DNA of 64,000 bases, taken from Ooceraea biroi (Eukaryota; Arthropoda; Insecta; Hymenoptera; Formicidae). Positions 24,425 to 34,703 of this stretch are shown here, in pieces (the first letter of the stretch is position 1; the number at the start of each line of letters is the position of its first letter). Both the position numbers and the translations under genes were made by a program. The DNA lies in assembly GCF_003672135.1 (NCBI RefSeq), contig NC_039514.1, positions 5,504,432 through 5,568,431 of the forward strand, read 5' to 3'. The notes below the pieces were generated by a model that saw only the letters and a program-made list of their open reading frames with translations, searched no databases and was not told where the DNA came from.

Positions 24425-24700
24425 AAACGGGAAAAAGTTCGAAAATTACAGGTTTATTATTGGCTTGTTGCCTAATAACCTCGTACAATAATGTGTTTAG
24501 TAGAACAATTTGGCGCTTTGTATGTACGAAATGGCTATCATCCACACTGGCCACATATTAAATAAATACGATGATGCTTTTCGAAGTGAATTTAGAAACG
24601 TAATAAAAAATTAATTGTTTGGAAAATTCCATGCCAAATTTCATATGCAAAATCGTGGACAAGAGTACAAGATTAGTTCCTTGATATCGTGCAAGAGGAT
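24425..24700. repeat. Direct diverged copy of the 23620-23880 segment
   Basis: Shared strings in the same orientation include TCGAAAATTACAG, GGCTATCATCCACACTG, and GATGCTTTT followed by GAAGTGAATTTAGAA. This indicates a second copy of the same element family directly adjacent, without its own intact ends. Confidence 0.65.
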
Positions 24701-24746
24701 TTTTGACTGTTGTTCCGAAAACGACCATGCTCCGATTTCGATCAAA

Positions 24747-24879
24747 TGGTAAATATTTACCTTTACACAGCCCGCACCAAATGACCTCCGATTGACCTTG
24801 ACATTGACCTTGACCCCTAACAAGGTCAAGGTCATTGACCTTTTCCAATGCTCATTGTTCATTAAAAAGTTATTAACAA
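24747..24879. repeat. Inverted-repeat arm rich in AGGTCA half-sites (left)
   Basis: Starts TGGTAAATATTTACC and ends GTTATTAACAA. The reverse complement of the whole block occurs at 27158-27278. It contains six TGACCT/AGGTCA hexamers, several in the extended form TCAAGGTCA. The two arms bracket the LTR at 25354-26981, which inserted between them. Confidence 0.75.
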
Positions 24880-25963
24880 TATAAATTTAATACTGATTCT
24901 ATTACTTCTTGGACACATAATACTTCCATATTACACAAATAATCAATAAGATTATTATAATTGTAGGTAAGATGAAGAAAATCGTTTTTAAAGCAGTGAA
25001 TCGTTGTTTAAATTAATTTAATAGATTCTATTACTTCTTGGACACGGGTTGGATTAGACTTGTATCTTTAAGATAGATTTGAAGGACGGGCTTCGCCTGT
25101 ATTTATGGCTATGTTTATATACAAATTTTCACAGTCATATTCTTATATTGTCAGAAATCAAACGTAACCAGTGTGTTGTATAGTCAGTGCGTTAAGTGTT
25201 CGATTAATTTTCCATTAATTATATAAATAATGGTATATTCAGTTCAACAAATAAATAATAATCCTTAATAAGTCTTTAATTTCGATTAAAGCAGAAAATT
25301 ATTTGTATTTACCTGTTTTGTGCTTTTGGTTAAAATAAAGAATACTTTATATTTGTTACGTCCAGGAGACTCCACGGTTCCCCGCTTCCATAGGGAAAAC
25401 ATAAAATAAACGAAAGAAACAGATAAGAATTAATCCCCATTAGCGGGAAAACGACCAGACAAGCGTAGGGGGGAACAGGTGATCTTATTGTAATAGATAT
25501 CATGAAACGATACGTAAACCATAAGGTTCACAAAATTATTTCACACACCCCCACCTGCGCTCGGCTGAAACGTTCGATAAGAGAAAAAGAGGGAAAAATC
25601 ACCCGGAATCAATAGTTAATCACTAAACAAAGACCGCTTCTGATTTGGAAAGACGGAGCGGGACTTGGGAATTGTCACTCGCTGACGGCAATAAAAGTAA
25701 TCCACCGATAAGGAACCCTGCCATACAGGGTCAGCTGTGAAATAGATTAAGGAAATGTAAACATGGATTGTAATATGGATGGTCAAGTGAAGGGTCTTCA
25801 CAAGTCAAGCGCTGGACTCTAATCCTTGGAAACGATAACGTAAATCCATCAGATTGATAGTAATACAGAAGCAATGGACGCTTCATTAGAAACAATTTTA
25901 TTGCCTTTTTCCGTTGTTCTTTTTTTCTGGGAAAAGAGTGACCCCGCCTACACTTTTTAGCCC

Positions 25964-25973
25964 TATATAAAGG
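25964..25973 (+). promoter_or_regulatory. TATA box of LTR A
   Basis: TATATAAAGG in a GC-richer context, about 200 bases upstream of the splice donor at 26170. It marks the probable LTR promoter. Confidence 0.55.
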
Positions 25974-26703
25974 GAAAACTTTGGCCAGAGAGCCTCTTCT
26001 ATCTTGGCCAGCCTGCAATTCACATCGTTACTGTTACGTTTCCGTGATCGGGACATCGGGCTTAAATATTAGAGTCAGTGTTGGACTCCACCCGAGCGAT
26101 TCTGGTCTGGTTGGCTCCATCGCCTGACTCATTGACGATCAACTCCATCCGAGAACCGATACAAGAAAAGTAAGCCTTTTTTTTAATTATTTCATTTGAT
26201 TACCCTCTAATCGTTTCGCGATTCCAGTAGAGCAATTGTCTATTCCGATTTATTTCCGTTTAAGTGGCCGATAATATTCGCGGACCAACCGATTCCTCAG
26301 CAGATTCGGATTATTCCTCATCGGCAGATTTGCTATCGTGCGACCAAACTGCACCCCTCCCCGCGCCGGAAAATGTTTCTATTCTATCATTTCAATTTAA
26401 ATTGTAATTTTTTATTGGTAATCGTAAGAGTCATAGGTATGTTCAAATCCGAAATTCATTTTTCAGAATTATAATTATGTTCAACCCGCAAATCATTTTT
26501 TTAGATTATAATCATTTGTAATTGTAAAACATATGTATTTCTGATGTTATTTCGACAAATATATTGTTGTTTTTAATTAGTAAAAGCTAACAAAATTTCA
26601 TTCAGTTAATTACCCTCGTTTCACCCTCGTCCTTAACAGATCGTACGGGTCCTATCCTTGTGTAATAGGGATGCATTTCCCTTACCAAAAAAGGACCATA
26701 GAG

Positions 26704-26875
26704 TTGACCGTTTCGAACTATTAGGGTAGATCGACTTAGGTCGTTGACCCAAAAATCGAGTGTCCGTTTCGAATAATAGGGTAAAATCGACTTTGGTCGT
26801 TGACCCGAAAATCGAGGGACCGTTTCAAATAATAGGGTAAAATCGACTTTGGTTGTTGACCCGAAAATTGAAACA
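26704..26875. repeat. Three tandem 60-bp repeats in LTR A
   Basis: Each unit contains GACCGTTTCGAAtaATAGGGTA followed by ATCGACTT and GGTCGTTGACCC, with a few substitutions. Unit B has one copy, so the array expanded in A. Confidence 0.8.
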
Positions 26876-27157
26876 AAATTGGTCGGCTCGAACACACGAG
26901 GTACTGCGGTTGTGTGCCTACGTACCTCGAGAGGCGTCTGGTTGCGCCCTTTCTCGAGCTCACGGAGCTCTGGACGTAACATATTTATAAACAAACTATT
27001 CTATATATTAATGATTCACTGCTTTAAATAAATTTTGTTCGTTTATATTCAAAATAACTACTATATTTTCGAAACTTATGTTTCCTTATGTGCATAATTA
27101 TTCCAACTTGTTTTGTTACTAATTTACAAATTCTTATACTTCATTCTCTTACTGCTT

Positions 27158-27278
27158 TTGTTAATAACTTTTTAATGAACAATGAGCACTGGAAAAGGTC
27201 AATGACCTTGACCTTGTTAGGGGTCAAGGTCAATCGGAGGTCATTTGGTGCGGGTTGTGTAAAGGTAAATATTTACCA
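27158..27278. repeat. Inverted-repeat arm rich in AGGTCA half-sites (right)
   Basis: Reverse complement of 24747-24879 with one 12-base difference: the left arm has an extra GACCTTGACATT. It carries five AGGTCA/TGACCT hexamers. Confidence 0.75.
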
Positions 27279-27654
27279 ATAATTATAATAAATTGACTTT
27301 CACTACCAGTTATGTATGTTATTTACGTCCGTTGTCAGTTGCTAGAGTCAACAAAGCATCTTTATGCCTGTTGCGTATTCGGACTCGATCAGTATCAGAT
27401 TAGACTCGCTCGCTATTAGATCATAAACAGGTGTATTTTGTAGTTGTTGGAAATGTCGGAACGCTTAAATTAATTTTCTCTTTTTAAAAAATTAAATAAT
27501 CGCTAAACAACAATAGAGTGGCTTAGAGAAATACAGTTAGTTCCAAGTGAAAAATGGTGGAACACACTGTATCCACGCATGTACTTTGCAAGACGAAGCA
27601 AAGTTCATTCTAATAAGTAAGTCAAAATTAGATGTAGAGTAAACATTGCTTTGT

Positions 27655-27715
27655 AAAAAAGCACCCCGGTTTGTGAGAGGCGAGGAGACTCACGGTAAAA
27701 AAGCACCCCGGTTTG
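27655..27715. repeat. Short direct repeat before LTR B
   Basis: AAAAAAGCACCCCGGTTTGTG occurs twice, 42 bases apart, with AGACTCACGGT between. Confidence 0.8.
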
Positions 27716-28338
27716 TGTTTTACGGGCCACAATACACTATTCCGTGCAGTTTCAATAAAAACAGTGAGGAAGAGACTGTTACGTCCAGAGACTGCATAGT
27801 TCCTTGCTTCCAAGGAATTTAGCGATATCTTTTAATTGTCGGTCGATGAGGCGACGCGTCGGGCCGGTCGCGTGCGATCAATAGGGCCCCAGTGAGGGAT
27901 TAGAAGAAACGGTGACACAGCTGTGTCGGATCCGAGGAAATACCCTCATAAGAACCGCGGGTTGTGACGCACGTGTCCGGGCAGGCGCGATATTAGATCC
28001 GGATACCGAACCCTTCGGTCTTATTGATCAATTTATTAAAAAACGAGCAACAAATTCGGTCGCGCGTGACTGTAGGTTCGCGGTGTATCACTCTTCCTGG
28101 AAGAGAAATGATACAGCTGTGCCGGATCATCCCCGGGTAGATACCTCACAGGAACCGCGAGTCCGGCCACACACGTACCGGTGCTTCCGGCTTAAAAAGA
28201 AACCATCTGTGGACGGTTTATCGCCTCATAGACCAACCGCCGATATTTGCAATTAAATTAACTAACGGCCCTCGAAAGGTGGTTTCCCGAAAACGCAGTT
28301 CTCGGAAAAGCTACCTCTTTTCCACGTCATCCCTATCG

Positions 28339-28347
28339 TATAAAAGG
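28339..28347 (+). promoter_or_regulatory. TATA box of LTR B
   Basis: TATAAAAGG, followed about 30 bases on by a pyrimidine-rich candidate start region (TTTTTCATTCTGTCC). The leader from there to 28646 contains no ATG. Confidence 0.65.
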
Positions 28348-28646
28348 TGATGACCACTCCGGAGGGCAGCTTTTTCATTCTGTCCGTGTTCGCGAACGCA
28401 GCTCATTCATTTTTTTCGTGTTCACGAACGTACCTTGTCAGTCTTCGAAATTTGTGCAGAAGTTTTGTGAAGTGAGTGCCGGGTTTAAACACCTTGTTCC
28501 CCGAGTTAATTACCACCAACTCAAAACTCGAGGTGCGATTGCCCATACACCACCACGCCATTCCAGAGCGAGCACGAGAATTTCCACCGGACGAGATTTC
28601 ACTGGTTCATAACCGGGTTCAAGTTTCAGCATATACCTGCAAACAA

Positions 28647-28808
28647 GTGAGCGTTTTTCTTTAGCTGTCACTCCTTTTTCTTTTCTCTTCCTCTTCTCTC
28701 CCTTTTGTTTTCTCGTCACCGACAACTCTCATTCACATTTCCCTCTTCAAGTCTCTTTCACCCTTTTCTATACATTTCTCCTGGACTTATCCGGTATCCC
28801 CCTTTAAG
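28647..28808 (+). other. 162-nt intron in LTR B that builds a start codon
   Basis: The donor GTGAGC follows CAAACAA; the acceptor TTTAAG follows a long pyrimidine-rich tract, so both sites are strong. Joining base A (28646) to TG (28809) creates ATG directly in front of the ORF. Without splicing the ORF begins TAAGTG and has no start. Confidence 0.65.
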
Positions 28809-29687
28809 TGTTTTCCGGCAAACGATCACGCAGTCCGTCTCCCTCTGCGGGACCATCTAGCAGCGATCAAGCGTCGTTTCCTGGGGGCCATCCAACGACT
28901 GAGCCACCACGCAAAAAGATCGTGACCGAGATCGATCCGCGGCCCCCCTCAGCGTGTTTGGCCAGTTCATCGGTCATAATATTAGATCCTTTTCGGCCTC
29001 CTTCCCCTGCCCTTTCCGTACAAACAGTTTCTTCCACTTCACATCGGGCATCCCCTGATTCTTCCGTTCAAATACTGGAACCCCTACCCCGAACACCTCC
29101 CCCGTTCTCTGTCTCTTCAAGCGTCTCTTCTTCCGCACCCTCCATTTCTTCTTCGCGCTCCTCTTTGCGTCCTTCAACCCCTTCAAGCGTCTCTTTCTCT
29201 TTATCTCCTCCTCCTTCCTCACTTACACCACCTTCATGCTATTTTTCGCTATCTGAGACTTCCTTACAAGGAAGTCTTCAAGCGTCACCTCCTAGCTCTC
29301 CCCGTTACTCTCCCTCTATTTCTCCAGCTCCCTCCTTCCTACGCTATTCGCCTGTGCAAACCTGGCGATTTGGAGAATTTTTCAAATTCTCCTTCTCCTC
29401 CTCGTTCTCCGTCGCCCATCGGGGACGACGTCATAGTCGAAGAGTTCATCCAGCGTTTATTGATAACTCTAGGAGAGCGATTCCTCCACATCTTCCCTCC
29501 AGTCACACACCCTCTACCACCTAATGCCATTGTGATAGACCCAGACTTCTTTCCCGTTCCCTCTCTTAGAGCCGCTCTTCGGCACACCGACCCAAACGTC
29601 GGGATCCCTCTGATTGTCAGGGGACGCCTATATCCTATCCTTTTCCCCGCCACACTCCTGCGCCGATATTTTTTAAGCAACGATTAA
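28809..29687 (+). CDS. Ser/Pro-rich ORF of LTR B with a +1 shift
   Basis: From the splice-made ATG the product starts MFSGKRSRSPSPSAGPSSSD and continues with a low-complexity Ser/Pro region of about 180 residues. The first frame stops at 29524. A second frame, +1 relative to it and open from before 29345, ends at 29687. It carries the only ordered-looking part, starting near 29420 (IGDDVIVEEFIQRLL) and ending LLRRYFLSND. Coding appears to switch frame between about 29345 and 29420, by programmed +1 shift or by a single-base indel. I recognise no domain. A gag-like or accessory role would be a guess. Confidence 0.5.
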
Positions 29688-30100
29688 TGTTAATCCTAGA
29701 AGTAGATTTTAGAAATAGATTGGTCTCAGCCATTTTTATTTACGTATTATTATATTGGCTGAGCTGTTTTTACTTCGTTTCCCTTGAAATAGAATTTACT
29801 TGCAAAATAACCTTTAAAGGTAAAAACATTTGTGTATTAAATATGTTAGTTTCGTTTAGTGGATAATTTTTAATGTTAAATTTGGGCAATTGGTTGTTAG
29901 TCAATTTATAATTAATTACAATCCGCCAGTAAATTATGTTACCGTTTTCACAAAACACACGTTTATAAACACAAAACAACATGATCACACTATTCCTTTT
30001 TTTTCCTGGCGGATGTAACTGATCTTTCAAAATTGTACGCAAACAAAATTTTTAAAAATATAATGTCCATATTAACAAATTAACCGTGTACCGATCATTT
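29688..30100. other. 3' part of LTR B, no gene seen
   Basis: AT-rich sequence between the ORF stop and the conserved LTR end. It may supply the polyadenylation region. The minus-strand frame at 29770-30042 looks incidental. Confidence 0.4.
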
Positions 30101-30429
30101 TAATTCCCTCTGTTCATCTTCGCTTTCCCAGATCGTACGGGTCCTATTCCAGGTAAAAGGGATTCAGTTCCCTGACCTAAAAAGGGACCAACGGACAGAC
30201 CGTTCCAGGGCCTACGGTAAAATCGACCTACGTGGTCGTTGACCTTAAAGGGGGAACAAGTGGTCAGTCCGACTCGTGTTTTGGAGCCTACCCGCCACAA
30301 GGTACGAGAGGCGTTCTGCTGCGTCCTCCCTTCGAGCTCTCCCGAGCTCTGGACGTAACAAGACTTTCCTTAGTATTATTCTCTTTATACTCGATTTCCT
30401 CGAAAACTATTATTCGTACGGTGAAAATG

Positions 30430-30762
30430 TATAGAACCTAAAATGGTTATCTCTGTGAGATCTAAAACTTTTGTCTAAAACATTTATCATGATTTTCCGT
30501 ATTTACTGAGATAAACATAAAAAACTATAATTTTTATGGGTTTTTCATGGTTTTCACCATGAAAATCAAATAGTCGCCAATTTTCACTATGATATTCGTA
30601 ATTAGCGCGTCAAAATATGAAGGAATACTGAGTTTCGAAAAAATCGGGGCATGGCCGTTTTCGGAAGATTAGCCGGATTTTTCATTCTGCACAACCAATA
30701 AAAAGATTTCATTAAAAAATGTCATTTATTTCGTCGGTAATACAGACGACTCCAGGATCCCC
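30430..30762. mobile_element. Right-hand part of another GGGGATCC-ended element
   Basis: Ends CAGACGACTCCAGGATCCCC followed by TTAG (a mutated TTAA), identical in its last 20 bases to the right end of 23486-24398. It also shares the internal TTTTTCATTCTGC and CAACCAAT strings. The left end was not found, and its left limit here is approximate. Confidence 0.55.
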
Positions 30763-31009
30763 TTAGAGGAAAATGTAAGACAACAATGTCATTTCATTAT
30801 ACATGACATTTATGGTCATGTAACAGTCATTCCAATTTTTCAAATAAAAATTCTCGGTTTTTAACATATTCAAGACGGAAATACATAATATTACAGTTAC
30901 AGACAGTACGAACGACAGTAGACAGAACGAAATAAATTTTCATTTATATTTTCCAATATCAATTTCCTATTATTTATATATATATTTTTTAACCAATTGA
31001 CCAGTGTAA

Positions 31010-31148
31010 TGCCCGATTCCACCAACATCGCTTAATTTTAACCGTAGTTTAACTCACTCTTTGTCTCTTTCTAAGGCGGATAGTTAGAAAGAGACGAAGA
31101 GTGAGTTACACTACGGTTAAAATTAAGCGACGTTGATGGAATCGGGCA
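31010..31148. mobile_element. 139-bp palindromic MITE with TAA target duplication
   Basis: Almost perfect inverted arms (TGCCCGATTCCACCAACATC at the left) around a short loop. TAA flanks both sides (31007-31009, 31149-31151). A 3-bp TWA duplication is typical of PIF/Harbinger (Tourist-like) MITEs. Confidence 0.8.
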
Positions 31149-31788
31149 TAAATCTCGTAGACGACGATTACGGACATATTTATTTGCATAATGTATACAA
31201 TGAAATTCAAGAAAAGAATCATGCCATCAAGACTATTACGTCAGATATTATGTTGGAATTTTACCAGAATTTGCACAATAGTCTGAATTTATAGTCATCG
31301 CTAAAGTTTATCTTGCAAAATACTATGCACTGTAATACTGTTCACGAAGTGTTGAATTCAAGATAAGAAAAAAACATGGATTTATAATATAAAAAATAAA
31401 ATCAGATTAGCGATTCTGCACATATCACTAGATAAACAATACGTTGCGAGGCTAAGTTGCTGAAAAAGTAAATAATCTCATGTGGGAAAAAGTGGAAAAA
31501 TGTGTAAAAGCAAAGATAGAGGCTGTTAAAAAGTGAAAGGAAGTGGATTAATTGTAAACTAATGGTGCAATGAGAAGGAAAAACGATTCGGAAGAAAAAA
31601 AGGGCATTAGAAAAGAAGTAGAAAAGAAGTTCTATCAACAATATATATTTAATATTTTAATACAATCAACAAGGCGCACACGCTATTAAAACATTTAAGA
31701 TATCTCTGACTGGATGGTGCCTCAGAGTAAAGAACCATAGGAGGGAACATTTGGTTCAGGAGAATGCGACGAAAGTGCTATATAGTAT

Positions 31789-31909
31789 AGGTCTGTTCTT
31801 TATTGCTGAACTGCTGTACTAGTTCAGAGTTTATCTTTTTTACTACACATTGAAAGGAAAAGGATAAACTCTGAACTAGTGCAGCAGTTCAGCAATAAAG
31901 AACAGACCT
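31789..31909. mobile_element. 121-bp hairpin MITE with known empty site
   Basis: Arms AGGTCTGTTCTTTATTGCTG and complement. TAT lies on each side. The related repeat at 53.8 kb has the same flanks (GAAAGTG...TATCAGCATAAAAAGTG) with one TAT and no hairpin, which supports an insertion with a 3-bp duplication. Confidence 0.8.
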
Positions 31910-32129
31910 TATATCAGCATAAAAAGTGAATGCTCAAGATAGCCGCTTACGGACGCCAAAAATTGAATAATTTTTCAGCATTATAGCATGACGGAGATAC
32001 TGGAAGTATGTCAAAATTTCAGGCTGTGTTGTAATGCCACAGGCCTGGGAATGCATGCTATTTTACAATATATAATTATTTTAAAAAATATAATACAATA
32101 CTTTATCGTTGACCAGAATTGGCTATATT

Positions 32130-32190
32130 TTATTATTAATTTACTTAATTTATAACGTTTCGACCCACGGTTGCGGTCCTTATCAAGTAG
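32130..32190 (-). repeat. GAAACGT hairpin motif of a dispersed repeat, copy 1
   Basis: Read on the minus strand: CTTGATAAGGACCGCAACC, then GTGGGTCGAAACGTT. A GACC/GGTC stem separates TTGATAAG from GAAACGT. The same family recurs at about 63885-63960. It resembles a degenerate hammerhead core (CTGATGAG ... GAAAC) but lacks the exact conserved bases. Confidence 0.4.
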
Positions 32191-32419
32191 CTGAATTACA
32201 TAGAAGCAAAGGTTACAATTATTTATTATTTTTCGTTTCACCTTCATTAACCTGTACTGCTTCATGTGCAAAATAACATTTGACGCCATAAAAACTGTAG
32301 ACTTATGGCTGCAAGCGACTCTGATAAATATAAAAAAGTGGATGTTCAAGATGACTGCATGACGTATTTCCGTTGCACAATAAGCATATATCCTCCCTAC
32401 CGGTCTTACCATCGATATA

Positions 32420-32531
32420 CAGGGTGGCTCATTTTAACCCATCCACGCGAATAACTCGAAAAAGAGAAGTTTTTCAAAAAATGTTTCAAACAAAAGTTAT
32501 TCGCGTGGATGGATTAAAATAAGCCACCCTG
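32420..32531. mobile_element. 112-bp mariner-type MITE
   Basis: Inverted ends CAGGGTGGCTCATTTTAACC, about 40 bp long, flanked by TA on both sides (32418-32419 and 32532-32533). Confidence 0.85.
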
Positions 32532-33073
32532 TATATTACAATATAAACTAAAACGATAGAAAAATAATACAAAAAAGTGTTACCTGAATTTTAAACTTTA
32601 ATAAACTGAATGTTTACAAACTAAAAACTACTTTGATAAATCTTTTCCATGTTAAAATTTTGAAATAAAACAAGCTTATGACAGAAATAAAGAAAATAAT
32701 CTACATATATCTATATTGTATCACAGAATAATATATGAAATAACTGCTTTAAACAAAAGTATTACTGTTTTTCTGGGAATGGCTTAGTCAGGACACCCAT
32801 AATTATTTTCTTTCTTATATTTTTTCCCTTTTCTGAAATACTGTTTAATTGTACTTTTATAGATTTCATGAAAGTATCATCTTCTATCGAAACTTTCTTT
32901 TCCATATAAGTTGAAATTCTACCACTCATTTGGACTAATGTTTATTCTAACTCCTTTGTTTCGTTAACTTTTTATTTTTCCATCTTTGATGCATCATTTT
33001 CTTCAAAATTTGTGATATAAATATGCTGCTTATTTATATTTCCTTCATTGCTTGATTCATTTAGTGATAGGTT

Positions 33074-33200
33074 CCCAGGCAGCACATGTTAGCCTAATAT
33101 ATGTTTCTTAGACGTATCTAATGTCTAAGAAACATAAAGTACCATTTGAGAAACGGTTTAAATAGAAACCGTTTCTAGACCTAAATTTCAAAACCGTATT
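33074..33200. mobile_element. CCCAGGCAGCACA MITE end (left-type)
   Basis: Begins CCCAGGCAGCACATG and continues with repeated GAAACGGTTT/AAACCGTTTC strings. The same end, inverted, occurs at 42142-42154 with similar GAAACGTTT-rich interior. The flanks do not match, so these are probably two separate partial copies rather than the ends of one 9-kb element. Confidence 0.5.
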
Positions 33201-33734
33201 TTTCACGTTTCCACAGAAACGAAAAATTTATTTTATTAAATTGATTCGAAATTATATAATTAATATAGAAAGAATAATAATTTCTTAAGTTCTTCTTAAT
33301 TTGTGAGTATTAATTATTTCTTTTTAATTTGTGAGTATTAATTAGTTTACATCGTTTCAATGTACTCGATTATGGAACAAGAGACAAAAATCAACACAAG
33401 TGTGTGTGTGCTTAAGTATACATAATTTTACACTTTTGAAATGCAGAGATTAATTTCAATAATTATATGAATTTTATCTTGGCAAATTTCAAAAAGTGTT
33501 GGATATATGGAGATTTTGTTTGTTATAATTACGTAAAAGCTATTTAAAAAATTTTTTCATTGAAAATGATTTATGTATCATACGTCCTTTTATGTGATTA
33601 TTATATGTCATGTCCATTTATGTGATGTGATGATTCTTTTGTAAGTGAAACAAAAAAAGTTGTACCTATTTTATTTTTAAATTTATGTTTTTATTTATAC
33701 ATTTACATTTCGCGGAAAAATAACATAATTATTG

Positions 33735-34054
33735 CGCGCGCCGGCATCGAGCGCGCGTTCGCATGATCGGTAGACAAGAAATAGAAAAGGCTATATATTG
33801 TTTTCTTCTACGCTAAACATTCGAACGTCGAAGCATCGGCCTGTTGATTGTCGAGCGCAGTGGAACGCACATGTTTGTACACGTTCGTGTATTATGCAGT
33901 CGAGTTTTCTTTTGTGTGTGCCTAGGCTATCTTGCGAGTATCGGCGCTTTGGTTAATTGAATTATTAACCTTATTTCCCATTATTGTCTTGAACGGAAAG
34001 CTGTTCTGTTCCGCAAAAAGAAGAAGAGTTAGGCTCGGGCTCGATTTCATCATG

Positions 34055-34089
<35 letters not shown>

Positions 34090-34117
34090 AGAAGGTGGGA
34101 AAAGCCAGTTTAGTAAG
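33735..34117 (+). promoter_or_regulatory. Likely promoter/5' exon of the DUF4806-type gene
   Basis: A CpG-rich island (33735-33900) precedes a segment ending AGTAAG/GTAAGC at 34118, a consensus splice donor. A TC tract followed by TACAG at about 34091 could be an acceptor, making 34092-34117 a micro-exon. The following coding exon lacks an ATG, so a 5' exon is required, and this is the only candidate nearby. Confidence 0.4.
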
Positions 34118-34385
34118 GTAAGCATTGTGTACTGATTTATTAATATATTCTAATTACATGATTGAGAATTTATTACCTAATTAAGAAATTTATTTATTGA
34201 AACAAGTTATCTCGACATGAATATTCTTAACCTATAAATATTGTTACGTGTTCGGGCAGACTTCGGACATAACAATATCATATGATATTGTAAAGAAAGC
34301 AAGACAAATTAAATAAAGCAGATAAATTGTTTCAATAAATAAAATTCTTAATAGATAACAAATATGCACTATATCAAAATATAAG

Positions 34386-34566
34386 ACGTGTACACCTTCG
34401 TCAAAAACAATTTCTTCTCCATCACGTTTATTTCCAAGACGTTCATCTCTAAGACGTTCACCTTGTAATATTGTACTAAGTTCGAAAAGTTCCTCATCAA
34501 GAGGAACTGAGTCTTCACAGCGCTTACATGACATTCCATTAAATACTTCACTTAGGCACTCATCAG
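34386..34566 (+). pseudogene. DUF4806-type gene, exon b (Ser/Arg-rich)
   Basis: An open plus-strand frame with no ATG: TCTPSSKTISSPSRLFPRRS onward to SLRHSS, ending in a phase-1 donor CATCAG/GTACGG at 34567. The next exon at 34704 begins in the matching phase. The acceptor at 34385 (ATATAAG) is weak, so the left limit is uncertain. Ser/Arg-rich linkers often precede the DUF4806 domain. The minus-strand frame over the same bases is a shadow. Confidence 0.55.
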
Positions 34567-34703
34567 GTACGGTTTTGACAGGATTTTTTTTATATTTACA
34601 AAATCATAATAGCACCGATTAGCATCGATTGCGAACAAACTAAGTTAGATTTTGTTATTTTTTCAATACTTTTATTTGTCTAAACGTTACATGTTCTTTT
34701 CAG

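Larger units (their letters stand above)
25354..26981 (+). mobile_element. LTR-like unit A (probable solo LTR)
   Basis: The ends are TGTTACGTCC and GGACGTAACA (10-bp perfect inversion, TG...CA) flanked by the 4-bp duplication TATT (25350-25353 and 26982-26985), as for Ty3/gypsy-type LTRs. A TATA box (TATATAAAGG, 25964-25973) is followed by an ATG-free leader ending in a donor A/GTAAGC at 26170. Near the right end there are three tandem copies of a roughly 60-bp unit (26704-26875). Its last 350 bp match the end of unit B. No gag or pol is visible, so a solo LTR is the simplest reading. Confidence 0.7.
27777..30360 (+). mobile_element. LTR-like unit B carrying an intron and an ORF
   Basis: Ends TGTTACGTCC and GGACGTAACA with a 4-bp duplication AGAC (27773-27776 and 30361-30364). 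The right 250 bp match LTR A. At 2,584 bp it is about 950 bp longer than A, and the extra middle part holds a TATA box, a spliced leader and a Ser/Pro-rich frame. It could be a long solo LTR with an LTR-encoded ORF, or a short non-autonomous element that borrowed the LTR ends. No reverse transcriptase or integrase motifs are seen. Confidence 0.65.
31690..32400. repeat. Repeat shared with 53310-53900 (inverted copy)
   Basis: Two blocks match the reverse complement of the 53.3-53.9 kb repeat: AGAGTAAAGAACCA with GAATGCGACGAAAGTG (31725-31780) and GTGGATGTTCAAGATGACTG with GACGTATTTCCGT (32336-32375). The copy here was later split by the hairpin at 31789 and contains a foreign segment around 32000-32320. 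Confidence 0.6.

Noticed and set aside
28418..28664. Two frames in the leader of LTR B
   Set aside because: Both begin at GTG rather than ATG, and the segment is better explained as the untranslated exon before the 162-nt intron.
34244..34534. 96-codon minus-strand ORF
   Set aside because: The plus-strand open frame over the same bases ends in a consensus donor that fits the next exon in phase; the minus frame has no such support.
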